DNA of 64,000 nucleotides from Irpex lacteus (taxonomy: Eukaryota; Basidiomycota; Agaricomycetes; Polyporales; Irpicaceae). Shown one piece after another: positions 47,599 through 59,242 of this stretch. The notes beneath the pieces are model-generated. The model had not been told where the DNA came from, did no database searches, and was given only the letters and a program-made list of their open reading frames with translations. Location of the stretch: the NCBI GenBank assembly GCA_001986395.2, contig MQVO02000034.1:62001-126000 (forward strand), in the 5' to 3' direction. The translations under genes were made by a program, and so were the position numbers. Each line of letters opens with the position of its first letter. Positions within the stretch are counted from its first letter, which is position 1.

Positions 47599-48260
47599 AT
47601 GGCACCCAAAAACCTCCACCCTGGTGTTATAGTCGCCATCGTTCTCGCTTCGCTCTTTATTGCCATCGGACTGTTTACGTTTTTCTTCGTCAAGTCTCGA
47701 CGTTCGCGCCAGCGGGTGACTCAATTGAGTGAAAAGCAGTATGCAGAAAAGCCGCGGCGACGACGACGACAGCAATTTGTCAGGCTAATCTGTGAGTAGA
47801 CGATATAAACAACCGGACATCATATTACACCACTGACAGCTCACGCCGGGGCTGTCATGTTGTAGGCTCTCAAGATAGGAGTGAACCGTGTCAGAAAGAG
47901 CGGACCAGCCCCACATATATCCTCCCCGTATTCTCCACGCACGCGACCATCAATCGCGAGCCCTCACGATCCACCACCCCAAATACCACCCAAACCCAAG
48001 AAATCACCGCCCCAACACCTTCAGTCCTCTTCACATCGGTGATATACACCGGCAGCGGAGACGTCGCCCTCACTGATAGATATAGTGCTCCGATGGGCTC
48101 TCCACGGACGTCGTATCAACATGGGATCTCGCAGTCGAGGAGGATGCGCTCGTCGCAGATGATCTCGTTTACGGATCGAACGTGGGAGGACGATTGGGTG
48201 CATATACCTCCTAGGCGGCCGCCGTCGGCGAAGCTCAAGGAAAGATGTCAGACGGCGTAG
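47599..48260 (+). CDS. single-span membrane protein with Ser/Thr/Pro-rich tail
   Basis: Two exons (47599-47791 and 47866-48260) join in frame. The protein starts MAPKNLHPGVIVAIVLASLF then IAIGLFTFFFVK, one strong transmembrane helix near the N-terminus. An Arg-rich stop-transfer stretch follows (KSRRSRQRVTQL and KPRRRRRQQFVRLIC). The rest is a tail rich in Ser, Thr and Pro with conserved-looking FTDRTWEDDWVHIPPRRPPS close to the end. The orientation predicted by positive charge puts the tail in the cytosol. No signal peptide is needed. Such small anchors occur widely in fungi, but I know no function. The upstream region has no other ATG in frame. Confidence 0.6.
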
Positions 48261-48667
48261 CTGATGTATTCTATTGTGCGTAAAAATGTATTGTTACTAT
48301 CTACCAGTAACTTGACACTCTTTGTACTGTCCCACAGCTTATGTACACTACAAATGATGGTTATTTGCATGATTTGATGCAAACAATTTCAGCCACGAGC
48401 AACTGTGTTCAACTTCGCATAGTGCCTTAGCCGGGCCCAACCCTCAGATACGGATGCATCGTGTATGGCCGGTGCGTGGCCAAACATGGTCGGTGAATCC
48501 CAAACACGCTGGACGGCCAGCAATTGCCGATGCTCTTCTTTCTATGACCCTACATGCACAAGTTTTGGCGTACATGGAATGGCAATCGACACTCTCGGAT
48601 AAGAGAGACGATCGTAGACCCCTGACTTACATTTAACCTTCAAGTTGATCCTGCAACGTTTTCACCA
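48261..48667. other. short intergenic region
   Basis: No gene seen. Confidence 0.4.
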
Positions 48668-49660
48668 TGCCTGACATCCGTACTTGGCTCGTTACCGGGT
48701 ATAGTAGTATGCGCCCTTTTGGCTACATTATCGAAGCTGACCGCAGAGTCTTGCGGACAGTACATCACGAGGGATTAGTCTCGAACTCGTGAGGCATCAT
48801 AGCTTCGTCTTCCGACGAAGTCCGTCCTGAACGATCGTCAAGTTGCCAGGAACAGCAACGCCAGACACGCGCTGCACGGCTTGGACTTGGATGCTACTTC
48901 TATCGAAAGCATCGAAGGTATCATAAAGCTCGGGCTAGGAATCCTCGGAGAGCATGCATTATACTACCTTGCCAATAACGCTGCAGTCGCGAGTTCCTAA
49001 TTCTACGCTGCGTCGATAAGAGCAGCAAATGTCGGTGCTGTTTCGGAAGAACTACCGTTCACCCATCCTGGTCACTAACTATTGCCCTTTCAATGTCGAC
49101 AGAACCTAGCGATCTACACAGCCGTCGACTTCAAGCCTGCTGACCTGCTCAGCGTTCTTACCACAAACGTCGTCGGCCCAGCCCACCTCTCGTAAGTGCT
49201 GCTTCCTCTTATCGAGAAGTCTCATAAGAAGTTCATACGACTTCTCGAGTGGAATTGCCAGCATGGTCCTCGATCGTCCACCGTGAGCTGCGACGTACAG
49301 TATTAGCAAGGCTGCGATTCATATGCCAGTGTGTGGTAGAGTCTCCATGCCACCTACATAGACAGCGCTCATCTCATCTGTGAGCGTATCTCCTGCAGAC
49401 TCATAAGCAAGTGAAAGCAAAGCCGGCACTGACTGTTATCGCTATTGACCCTGTTTGGTGTAGGACAGGTTATTACAGGTTTCTCAACTCCAGGCAGACG
49501 TGGTGTTAATGTGTTGCTGTGTATAGAGATGAGCGGACCCGACACGAATCTCGCGCCTGCAGAGAGTATCGAAGGACTCGTGGATCGATCGAAGGTGGAG
49601 GATAGCGGGAAGTTTTTGCCTACACTGGCAAGGAACTCCCATGGTGACGCCAGATGCTTG
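48668..49660 (+). pseudogene. short-chain dehydrogenase/reductase (SDR) relic
   Basis: Pieces of a classical SDR appear in order: the nucleotide-binding start MPDIRTWLVTG, then ISLELVRHH, ARNSNARHALHGLDLDATSI, ALYYLANNAA (the NNAG-type motif), AIYTAVDFKPADLLSVLTTN VVGPAHLS, LPLIEKSHKK, the catalytic YSISKAA, and the C-terminal MSGPDTNLAPAESIEGLVDR with DSGKFL. The reading frame changes or meets stops between most pieces, and intron removal does not repair all of them. The catalytic Tyr-x-x-x-Lys is still visible. This is therefore a decayed gene rather than an active enzyme. It ends 280 bp from the CoA-transferase-like gene on the opposite strand. Confidence 0.65.
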
Positions 49661-49940
49661 CGATGGATCGAGTTCCATTATTTCGTACGATGGGACCAAA
49701 TCACTGTACGATTCTAGCTAACCGTGCCAAGAAGGGCACGATTATCTGTCACGGCTCCGTAATCATGATCCAGGTCGTTTTCATATGAGGTTATGAGCTT
49801 GCAAATGGTGGTGAATCCGATAGATGGGAAGCGTTATACATCGTGAGACCATATGTTATATTCGAGTGCCCTAGGTACCGTTACAGTTAGTCAATGTTCT
49901 GTGAGGACTCGGTACTAAACGGATCGCTTACATTATAATG

Positions 49941-51563
49941 TCAAAGTTTCGGTCTCAGTCTACCATAGCTGTTGCGTAAGGTCGACCCTAATACACCGTT
50001 CGATGCCAGTTGTGCAATGTTCGAGTCGCCCAGCCCAGCTTCCTTTAGCACCTCTACCGTATGCTGCCCAGGCTCTAACACTCCCTCTTCCGGACGATAG
50101 GCAGGAAGAGGACGAGCTGGCGTCCTTGCCAATCGAGGATGAGGTGTGGGAGCCGCTTGTTCACTCGAAGCCAACTTAGCAGCTTCGATAGCGTTGAGGA
50201 CAGGAAACACGCAAGCATCTGACCCTATATAGAGGTTTCAGTCGATAAACTCTCTAACGGAAAGGATAGAGCGATATACCCTTGAAAACGTCCTCCCAGT
50301 GGTCCCTGTCGTAAAGTTTGAAAGCCTTCTCGAATAAATTCTTCATCTGCGGCCAAAGCTCTGTGTTGTGCTGATCCTCCACCGACAGCTCCAAGCCTTG
50401 CGCTGCTAGATATCCATCCGGGAGAGCCGCAAGGAATTTTTCCAGGAACACCTTGTAGAATTCAGGCTCAAGGCATCCCACTGACATCCATCGTCCGTCC
50501 GCACATGTATAGACATTGTAGAATGGTGCGCCTCCGTCGAGTGTGTGTTGCATTCGTATAGTGGGAACCTTTGACCCGGCCTCCGGCGAGGCAGCAAATG
50601 GCTGAAGTGGCGAACGAACCTTGTACGGCCATTGCATGGCAGCGAGCAAGGGAAACGTTGACAGATAACGTGTTCCTGATACCTGGTTAATGATGAGTTG
50701 GCGTGATGAACCCACAAGTTATAATACGATACCTACCATATCGACGCTAACGACTTGACCCAGTCCACTCGAGTGACGCTCAATCAGAGCAAGCAGAATT
50801 CCGAGCGCACATAGAAGACCGCCTCCTCCAAAGTCGGCAACGAGGTTGAGTGGGAAAGCTGGCTTCCCCGTATCGCCTGGGAACATCTATTAATTGACGT
50901 CAGTGCCTGACAGTTGCAAAAGATCGTCACGTACTGAGAGCACACCGCTTAACGCTATGTAGTTGATATCATGGCCTGACCGGAGGGTTCAGTGTTCAAG
51001 AAGCTTTCATCAGTTGTTGATCCTATACATACCTGCCTGGTCTGCGCCAACAGCCCATGGTTAATTACGCTGTCGAGTTCCTATCTCTGAAGTTTGTTAC
51101 GAACCTGAATGAGCAAAACTATGTCCACGAGGTATCATATGAGTTATGTTGTTTATTCATAAGCATTGGCGACTGACCCCGCCAGTCGAGCGTAGACAAG
51201 GCTCTTATTTAGACCATTATCTCCCAGGAACACGCTTGGACCAAGACCCAGCCTCTCAAGCACCCCGGTACGGAATGGGTCGATCAAGACGTCCGCCTTT
51301 GCTATGAGATTTCGTGCAGCTTCGAGACCGTCAGGATGCTTGACGTCGATGATAACTGACCGCTTGTGACGACAGAGCGTATCGACGTGCCTGGTCCCTG
51401 GGCGATCAAGCCGTACGACATCTGCACCCCAATCTGCCAGAACGAGACCGGCGAAAGGTGCAGGAGCAAGACCTGCAAACTACCATGCTTGTATTAGACG
51501 AGCAGAAGTCCGCGATAACAAGGCTTGAATTACCTCGATAACCTTGGTATGCTTCAGCGCCAT
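49941..51563 (-). CDS. family III CoA-transferase / alpha-methylacyl-CoA racemase-like, probably disrupted
   Basis: CaiB/BaiF-type enzymes move CoA between acids or racemise 2-methylacyl-CoA. The start at 51563 reads [10 protein letters not shown], then [20 protein letters not shown] and [20 protein letters not shown]. The catalytic segment is [20 protein letters not shown], with the conserved Asp of AGHDINY. The middle has [20 protein letters not shown] and [12 protein letters not shown], and the second half [20 protein letters not shown] then [16 protein letters not shown]. It ends at TGA 49941-49943. All expected parts are present. One exon is faulty: the frame encoding [10 protein letters not shown] meets TAA (51061-51063) directly upstream, and I could not find a splice that enters it in frame. 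It is probably a recent loss of function, or an unusual splice. Confidence 0.75.
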
Positions 51564-52467
51564 CACGCGATACTTAACTCGTAGCCTTCGAAATATCTGT
51601 TGCGTTGATACTCCACCTCTATGGCCGAGAGTCTCGTTCCCAGAGGTAAGGGCTGCCCACTGTTGGCAAACATGGGGGCCAGAGTGTGCGAAAGACTGGT
51701 GGCAATAAGTATTGAGACCGGTCACCGAGATAGCAGGACCCCGAAAACCTGGTTACGACAACAATCACGTGTGCTCTATCCACGCTTAAGTTCAAGCGTT
51801 CGCGCCAGTTCAACTTGCCCTCTTGATTCTTGCCTTCTTCAGGTCATGTCGTGGCTGAGAAATTGAATCATGCGACGAGTCTGCAGATCATGTCTCAGGC
51901 CACTGGAACTAGCCGTGTAAGATATCGCTTGCTAAGTACTGTTTTTCTCATTCTCTTTATCATGACTTGTGTGCGAAGCATGGAGGCTGACATGCTTCCG
52001 AGTCCTCGATTCCTCATCATCGCTCAAGTAGTTCCCATCTCGCTGATGATTTGACAGATTTAATGGCATATCGGTGACGAACTGTCTGTAGGTCTCCGCA
52101 CCTCATCACTGGTCTCCTACTAAGACAGCCTGCTGCACGTTATAGAACGTTGTAATCTATGATCCGCTTCACGAAGGCCCAAGCTCAGTTCGGTATTCGG
52201 CGTGTTGTATACAGCCGTAACCGTTCACAAGATAACAGCTACGCGGGATACTGGGTATCAGGTTTTCGGTGGCCTGCTCTGGCCGATCACTCATCATCTA
52301 CAGCCTGTGAAAGGAACCGCGGGTAAGATGGTTTCGATGACGGAAAGAACAGATCCATGATTGATGTTTTTCATCCATGAGGTAAAGTATCCTCCACACT
52401 CCCTATATGCAGAGCAATACAGCTGCTTGCAACTGTCGTATCGCCCACTGGCTGCTGAGCGGCCAAG
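51564..52467. other. intergenic; promoter regions of two divergent genes
   Basis: No gene supported. It separates the leftward CoA-transferase-like gene from rightward DUF6533 copy 7. Confidence 0.4.
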
Positions 52468-54237
52468 ATGTCTGTTTCGCTGGACGATTTTCAAGACTTC
52501 GTATCTTACTGGGAAGCGGTGTAAGCAATTCGTCACGCGTATATTTTCTAGCTGACCCCACATTGCAGCAACGTCATTGTGGTGGTTGAAGTTGCAAGCA
52601 CCGGTATGTCATATGTATCGTCCATAATCGCCGGGCGATGCTAAAGAACTGCTCTCCAGCTCTGTTCCTATATGAATACGCCCTGACGTTGCAGCGGGAG
52701 ATAGATTGCATTTGGAGACGGCGGTTTTCTACGGCAACGGTTCTCTTTCTTATCAACCGGTACGCGTTCCTGACGAACCGCGGTCTTCGGATGGTGCAAG
52801 TAGTATCGTGGCAAGGCTACTTCGAAGTCACAGCAAACAAGGTATGTTGCTAGCTTATAGCCTGTGCCAAATATTTGTTTATATGTGATTTTAGATGTTG
52901 AGTACCGTGTTTCACTGGTAAGCGGCTGCGCGATCAACCTAACGTCCGTTTTCCAGCTGCAATGTTGCATGGCGCTTCAGTGATGCGTGTTCCATTCTGG
53001 TTTACACCATCGTTGCAGGTACTGCTTATTCTCAGCATATCAGCTCGCAGAAGTTTGACCCATTTTTTCAAAGTATTCGCCGCCATCCGTATGTTTGCTA
53101 TATGGGGTGGGGACCGCAAGATGCTTGTCGCTGTGTTGGCGCTTGGCTTAATACGGCCACTGATCATCACCGTACGCCTCAATTTGGAAGAGTCCTGCTC
53201 GGCTAGCTCATTGTTTCTTCTCTAGTACTACACATCGACGCTCGAATTCCTAGCCTTCCCACCACCGATGGTTGGATGCGGGCAACATTCTGACCTGGTC
53301 ATCCAGGGTATGGACACTACGGCAGTCTTGTAAGCAGACCATATTACATCAAACCGTAAACTGATGCTAATATGTGTGGCATAGCGGTATGTTTGCAATT
53401 GCTAGCTCCCATGGCCCAACATACATCTGATCTCAACCGGGCAGATGTCTGCGGTATCATCGCTCACGCGGCCTTTGAGAGCGTCGTCATTGTGCTCACT
53501 TATATAAGGATCACACATATCCGTCAATCTCTCCGCAGCATTGGTCAAGAATCGGACGGAAGATTACGCCTACTATGGCGTCATGGTACGAATCAGTTTA
53601 AAACCCCTCCTCTCTTCAATTTAATAAATAATTCTGAACAGGGATTATACACTTCATGTAAGCATTAGCTGGAAACGCTGCGTCCCTCTGCCCATCTCGC
53701 TAACCTGCCCGCAAGCTCGTTGATGTTCTTGGACGTCCTAGGCTTGATGGGAAAGTCAAATCAGTTTGAGGTGAGCTATTGTAAATACGTGACAAATAAT
53801 CTTATGATGTTGACGCGAGACTTGCAGATGCTGAACGATATCCCCAGCATAACAGACACGTTTGTCTCTCACATCTGAAACAAAACGTCCTCTGATCTAA
53901 ATTACTCTTTAGATTGATGTCCATCCTCGTATCCAGGTTCATTCTAGCCTTGCGGAACGATCACAAGACTGAGGGCAAAGCTTACACCGACCGCCCACTG
54001 TATCTGTCGCATACTACGAGCGTTTGCTTCGCCACTCCGCGGTCAAGCCGACTCATAGGAAATCTTGGCGCTTCCCTTCGACTCTGCTGCGACGAAGATG
54101 AAGACGGGGAATGTAGTGAAAGGGGCCAAGAGAATATGTCTGAAGACGATTCTTTACTTCATCGGATATCGGTTGCGTCGCTGGTAGACGGAAACCTGCA
54201 CACTCCAAAGGGACAGTTCTCCATATTCCCTGTATAG
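52468..54237 (+). CDS. DUF6533-family seven-span membrane protein, copy 7
   Basis: Starts MSVSLDDFQDFVSYWEAV, close to copy 6. Exon 2 is NVIVVVEVASTA, then LFLYEYALTLQREIDCIWRR and ATVLFLINRYAFLTNRGLRM. The core exon starts CNVAWRFSDACSILV. It is followed by FAAIRMFAIWGGDRK, FPPPMVGCGQHS, FDVCGIIAHAAFESVVIVLT, a LFLDVLGLMGK-type span and MSILVSRFILALRND. The tail is long and acidic (GNLGASLRLCCDEDEDGEC), ending at 54237. Microexons are AT at 52895-52896 and CG at 53385-53386. It pairs best with copy 6 across 15 kb and opposite strands, so one was moved or inverted. Confidence 0.82.
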
Positions 54238-55205
54238 GTTTGTATGCAATGGATTGCACATTTAGGCAACATGTGCGCAGAAATCGATGCTAGAAGGCTC
54301 GAACAGTTCAACAGCACAACAGCGTCCGATAGACGAATACACCGCCTCCTCGCCCTCTCATAGTCATCGCTTGTCTATCTATGACCGCCTGGTCGAGCGT
54401 ATCAGTAAGGCGATACAGAGTCGGTGTCCAGGGTGAGTAGGTTTGGAGTTTAATTTTCTCAGCACTTCTAGCCCGGCTGTATATTTTCCCACCAATATCG
54501 CGCTTGTATGTGGACCAATAGAAACGATGCGTACCGTTAATGTGAGTCTTACCCCACATCTTGACCTTCATCTGACGACGAGGAGTTTGTTTGGGGCAGT
54601 TCCCGTTGTTCCGGTCTACAGGTATCGCCGGAGAAGTTGGATGGAGAAGCGCGTTATACTACTCGTATTAAGAAACCGGTAACTTCGATATCCTCACCGA
54701 GTTGAACGGATCTGGTAGCCAATGCTACGAGCTTTGGTACTCTACCGTATGTGACATCTTGGATGGCGCTCATTGCTAGAGGCCTTTGTTTCACACAGCT
54801 CACGATGTTAATATTCACTGGTTCTTACTAGTCATGCAGACAGAACACAGAAGCTTCCGCGCTCAGTGCACTGTGCTAGCATTGACTGGCGCACGAGCCT
54901 GAGCTCAGCACGGCAATACGCATAATCCAGAACCCCGGGCTATCACGTTGCACGCCCATTGCAATGATTTGGGCGCCGACCATTGGCGAAGAACAAATGT
55001 TCGTCATCATCCAAGGCAGTATAGACTATATGATCAAGCTTAGGGCGCAAAAGTAAACGCTTTCCTGGACGCTGGGCCGCTTTTGCATATAAGACACGCA
55101 CTCGACACGCACTCGATGCTCGCTGTTCTGTCTCTGTTCTCTACCATCGCGTCACTAAGGTCTGTTTGCTAGTGGACAAAGTAGTCTGTGACCTCCGTGC
55201 CGGTG
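54238..55205. other. upstream region of copy 8
   Basis: No gene seen. The part from about 54910 is duplicated upstream of copy 9 (from about 57370), including matched strings such as GGACGC and CATATAA/TATATAA near the presumed core promoter. Confidence 0.5.
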
Positions 55206-56828
55206 ATGTGGATGATAATGTAGGCCCTGGTTATCCGCTCTCGAGTGAGTGCATACTCATACTAACGGGTTAGAGATCGCACTGGTATTGGGACAGAGTG
55301 TACAAATACAGGTGAGTACTGGATGTACGCTACTTTTGCATGTTTCTGAAACTTCGCCTATTTTAGCTCTCCTCGTTTACGATTATTTCTTGACTCTACC
55401 TCAAGAAGTCGAACACATATGGCGGCGGAGAACGTCTATGATCACGATTCTCTTCTTCATCAATCGTTACTCCATTATCCTCATCCGAGGGTTTAGTGTC
55501 GTACAACTTGTGTCTTTGGGCGGTTCATCCGAGTCGGAATTTATGGCCAATAGGGTGGGTCAACGAGTCAAGCCACTCTTGGTACATCGTCGAGCTTACT
55601 GATGTACAATATCAGATGTCGGTATTTCATTGTAACAGAAACCAAGTAGATCCTGACCTCAATGTGCCATAGATGTACTGTTCTATCGAGGTTCATCGAG
55701 GCGTTCTTGATCGTATTTGACATCACAGTCTTGTGTAAGTCTACCAGAAGTCTCCCGTCAACTCTACTGCACATGTCAGCGGTCCACCTTCCTTGTCATA
55801 GTAATTTCTGCGCTCCGCCTATGCGCAGTTTCCAACGGAAATCTCAAGCTCCTAATCGGTGTTCTATTACTCGGACTGGCTTACCCCATCGTCAACACGG
55901 TCAGCTTCTCCATGACTTTAATCACGGTTTTGACACTCATAAATGTGTACAGTACTACTTCACGACGCTCAAGTTCTACGCCCTTCCCTCCCCGCACACT
56001 GGATGCGGCCAACGTAGTACGTTGGAGCTCCACAAGATAAACGTTACCGAGTCCCTGTATGTCCACTGCTTTAGGGGCTGGTGATGTCTCTTGCTGATGG
56101 ACTCGTATAGGTGTACGTCTTGTGTTCTTTCCCTCTGGCCTCTGAAAGCTCTGATTATGGACGTATGCCAGCTATATTTAACACTATCGTCTGCATGCTA
56201 TTCGAGGGTATCGTGCTCGCCGTTACTTGGATAAGGACGTTCTGTACACTACGAGTCTTGCGAAGGACAGAACCGGCGTATTCCGGAGGAGTTTCCTATC
56301 TCATGTTCCGCGACGGTAAAGTGCTGTCTCTTCCAGAGTATAGATAATATTCAGCTTACATATTATGTGCTTCAGGCTCTGTATACTTTGTGTGAGCCAT
56401 TTTGGATTTAAGTCAAAGCTAAACCGCAATTTTCATTCATCGCTGTTTCTTTAGGTCATTACTGCTCCTCAACATATTGAGCTTGTTATCGATATTCAGC
56501 GCGGTCAGTCACGCCCACTACTTACGCCAGCACATACGTCTGCTTAAAGTGGCATCTTATAGGCGTTCAGTGAAGTGTCAAAGCTCATCGATACGTACGC
56601 TTTCGCGCCACCACTAGATATTGCAGTGATGGGTATGCTGACCAGCCAGACAGGTTTATCTCGATTCTCATGTCGCGACTCATCCTTAACCTGCGCGATG
56701 GCAAGCCGTTCTATCCTCACGAATCCAGTACATCTTTTTCAGAGATCCGATTCGAGGCTCCTACCACATCGGAAAGGCTCGCAGGGAATATCGGTGCCAC
56801 GGTGCATGTCGAAGGCGATGAGGAGTAG
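55206..56828 (+). CDS. DUF6533-family seven-span membrane protein, copy 8
   Basis: A very short first exon (MWMII) joins DRTGIGTECTNTA at 55274, then LLVYDYFLTLPQEVEHIWRR and ITILFFINRYSIILIRGFSV. The core is CTVLSRFIEAFLIVFDITVL. The motif after span 3 is degenerate (LRLCAVSNGN), followed by LPSPHTGCGQRS, LSIFNTIVCMLFEGIVLAVT and a final SILMSRLILNLRDGK. The tail closes GNIGATVHVEGDEE at TAG 56826-56828. Microexons are AT at 55616-55617 and GT at 56111-56112. The first intron (55220-55273) is 54 nt. Its closest relative is copy 9, next door. Confidence 0.8.
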
Positions 56829-57635
56829 GAGTAAGTAATCTGGCGTTCGTATATGCTGAATTATACAGTACTTTGGCTCTCAATAGCCGTCGTGTACCAC
56901 ACCCAGCACTCGATCAGTGAGCACAGGCTTCATTGGTAGTGTATTTATCAAGGTGACGATGGGTATCACCATGAACGTAACTTTACACAACCCCACTCCA
57001 TGATGATCATATTCAGCTATTTATCTCGACTGATCTTGCGCCACCTACCACGTACTTGTATATGAAAAAATCAGAATGGTATCTGCCGTTGAGGTGAGTC
57101 TCATATCTCTTCGCCCTCATCTGATGACAAGGGGCTCAGTTGGTGATTTCAGGTATCACCAGAGAAATGGCATGATTGATAGGCTTCAGTAGCTAACGTG
57201 CAAGAGAAGCGCACATCAGGAAACTTGGGCGACTTCGACACCATTACCAAGTAGAACGTACCTGTACGAGAATTGCGGTTAGCATTCGTTTCATACAGAT
57301 CACAATGTGCATTGACTTGTACTAACTTTGTGCCAGTGCCCGCATTGTCCAACCCCCGAACTCAGCACAGTAACATACATAATCCATGACTTGGTGCTTT
57401 CCTGTGAAGTTACGTCGCGGTTGCACGTCCATTGCCATGATCGTGGCGCAAATATTTGTTGTTCCAAAGCGCACATGTAAGGTCCGTGATCAAGTTCAAG
57501 GAGCAAAGGCAAACGTTGTCTTGGACGCCGAAACTGATGCGTATATAACACGCTCTCGAAGCGCATCGCATGTTCTCATTGAACTGACCTTGTGGACTAG
57601 GTCATATCTGACTAAAGTACTTTCCAACTTCGACG
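56829..57635. other. spacer between copies 8 and 9, partly duplicated promoter
   Basis: From about 57370 the sequence resembles the 54910-55130 region, showing that the duplication unit includes the promoter. A TATATAA box is visible at about 57541-57547. Confidence 0.5.
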
Positions 57636-59242
57636 ATGCAGATGACTACGTACGCATCATTTATCTATCACTAAGGGAAGCCACGCTCAACGTGGGATCA
57701 CAGAGACAGAACCCTCAGTACAGAGTGTGCAAGTATTGGTGAGTATTGGCCAAGCACAATGCATATGTCTAATCAATCACAGCCCTCTTGCTTTATGAGT
57801 ATACCTTGACTCTGTCGCAAGAGATTGAACACGTATGGCAGCGAAGAACATCCATGGCGACGATACTCTTCTTCGTCAACCGTTACTCCCTCGTGTTCAT
57901 GCAAGGATTTAGTATCGCAAGATTCGTTTCATGGGATAGTGTCACAGGATACACTATTTCGAACGATACGGTGAGTTGGATGGCGCAGGGTTCGACTGGT
58001 AGTTGACATCGTTGACGTGTACAGACGTTTGTAGCCAGACTTCCAGGATACGCATATAGGCTCTAACCGCCCTGTATTCCAGGTGCACCATCCTCTCCAG
58101 GTTCGTCGAAGCGTTCTGGCTCGCATTGTATATATCACTTGCACGTAAGTTCTCTCTGCCATCTCACGTCAAATTGCATCAACGCTCCTTTTTCCACAGT
58201 ACTCTCGGCACTGCGTCTATACGCAATCTCAAATATGAACCTGAAGTTCCTACTCGGCGATTTATTCCTGGGTTCTGTATACCCTGTCGTCTATGTTGTA
58301 AGATCTCCTTATATCCTTGGCATGCTCGCTGGAGCTCATTGTGTACGCGTGCATACAGTACTATTTCACGACGCTCAGGTTCTACGCTCTGCCATCTCCG
58401 CACATGGGATGTGGACAACGTAGCACGTTGGAAATCCACAATGCGGACATTACCAAGTCTCTGTATGTCCCTTTCAAGGGCTATCAATGCCACCTTTCGC
58501 TGACAGACTCGTACAGGTGTACGTCTTACGTTCCTACCCTCTTGCTTAAAGTCCCAAAGTTCTGATTACACGCCAGCTATATTCAGTACTATCCTCAGCA
58601 TGCTATTCGAATGTATCGTGCTCGCCGTAACTTGGAGAAGGACGTTCGGTATACTAAGAGTCCTGCGAAGGACATACCCGACATATTCTAGAGGAATTTC
58701 CTACCTTATGCTCCGTGACGGTAAATTATCGCTCCTTTATCAATAAGAGAACTATCGTGGCTCACATTTTACTTCTTTCAGGCTCTGTATACTTTTTGTG
58801 AGCCAGATTTCAAGCTTTACCACTAGTGCTACTTTCATCGCTCTTTCCCTAGGGCGTTGTTGCTCCTCAACGTATTGAGCATGCTGTCAATCTTCAGCTT
58901 AGTCAGTCCTGTCTCCTACGCAACCTCATGCGTCCGCCTACTTAATGTGGCATTTGTAGACGTTCATTCAAGTACCACCGCTCATAGATACGTACGTTTC
59001 CATATCGTCGCTAGTAGCCCAGTCTCAACATTACGCCCGCTGACGAGCCAAACAGATTGAGCTCGATTCTGATCTCGCGACTCATCCTTAACCTCCGCGA
59101 CGGAAAGTCGTCCGATTCACACGATTCCAGTCCACAGCTTTCAGAGATTCAATTGCAATTCGAGGCTCCTGCGACATCAGATAGGCTCGTAGGAAATATG
59201 GGTGGAACAGTACATGTTGAAGGCGATGAGGAATGGGAATAA
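57636..59242 (+). CDS. DUF6533-family seven-span membrane protein, copy 9
   Basis: The first exon is MQMT plus a split codon. It joins DRTLSTECASIA at 57704 and then LLLYEYTLTLSQEIEHVWQR and ATILFFVNRYSLVFMQGFSI. The core exon is CTILSRFVEAFWLALYISLA, followed by LSALRLYAISNMNLK, LPSPHMGCGQRS, LSIFSTILSMLFECIVLAVT and a last span with LISRLILNLRDGKSS. The tail ends GNMGGTVHVEGDEEWE at 59242. Microexons are AC at 58025-58026 and GT at 58517-58518. It is a tandem duplicate of copy 8, offset by about 2.4 kb, and both genes look intact. Confidence 0.8.

Larger units (their letters stand above)
54910..59242. repeat. tandem segmental duplication carrying DUF6533 copies 8 and 9
   Basis: Units are about 54910-56828 and 57370-59242. 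Promoter, intron positions, both microexons and the tail motif are all shared. Divergence is moderate, so the event is not very recent. Confidence 0.65.
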
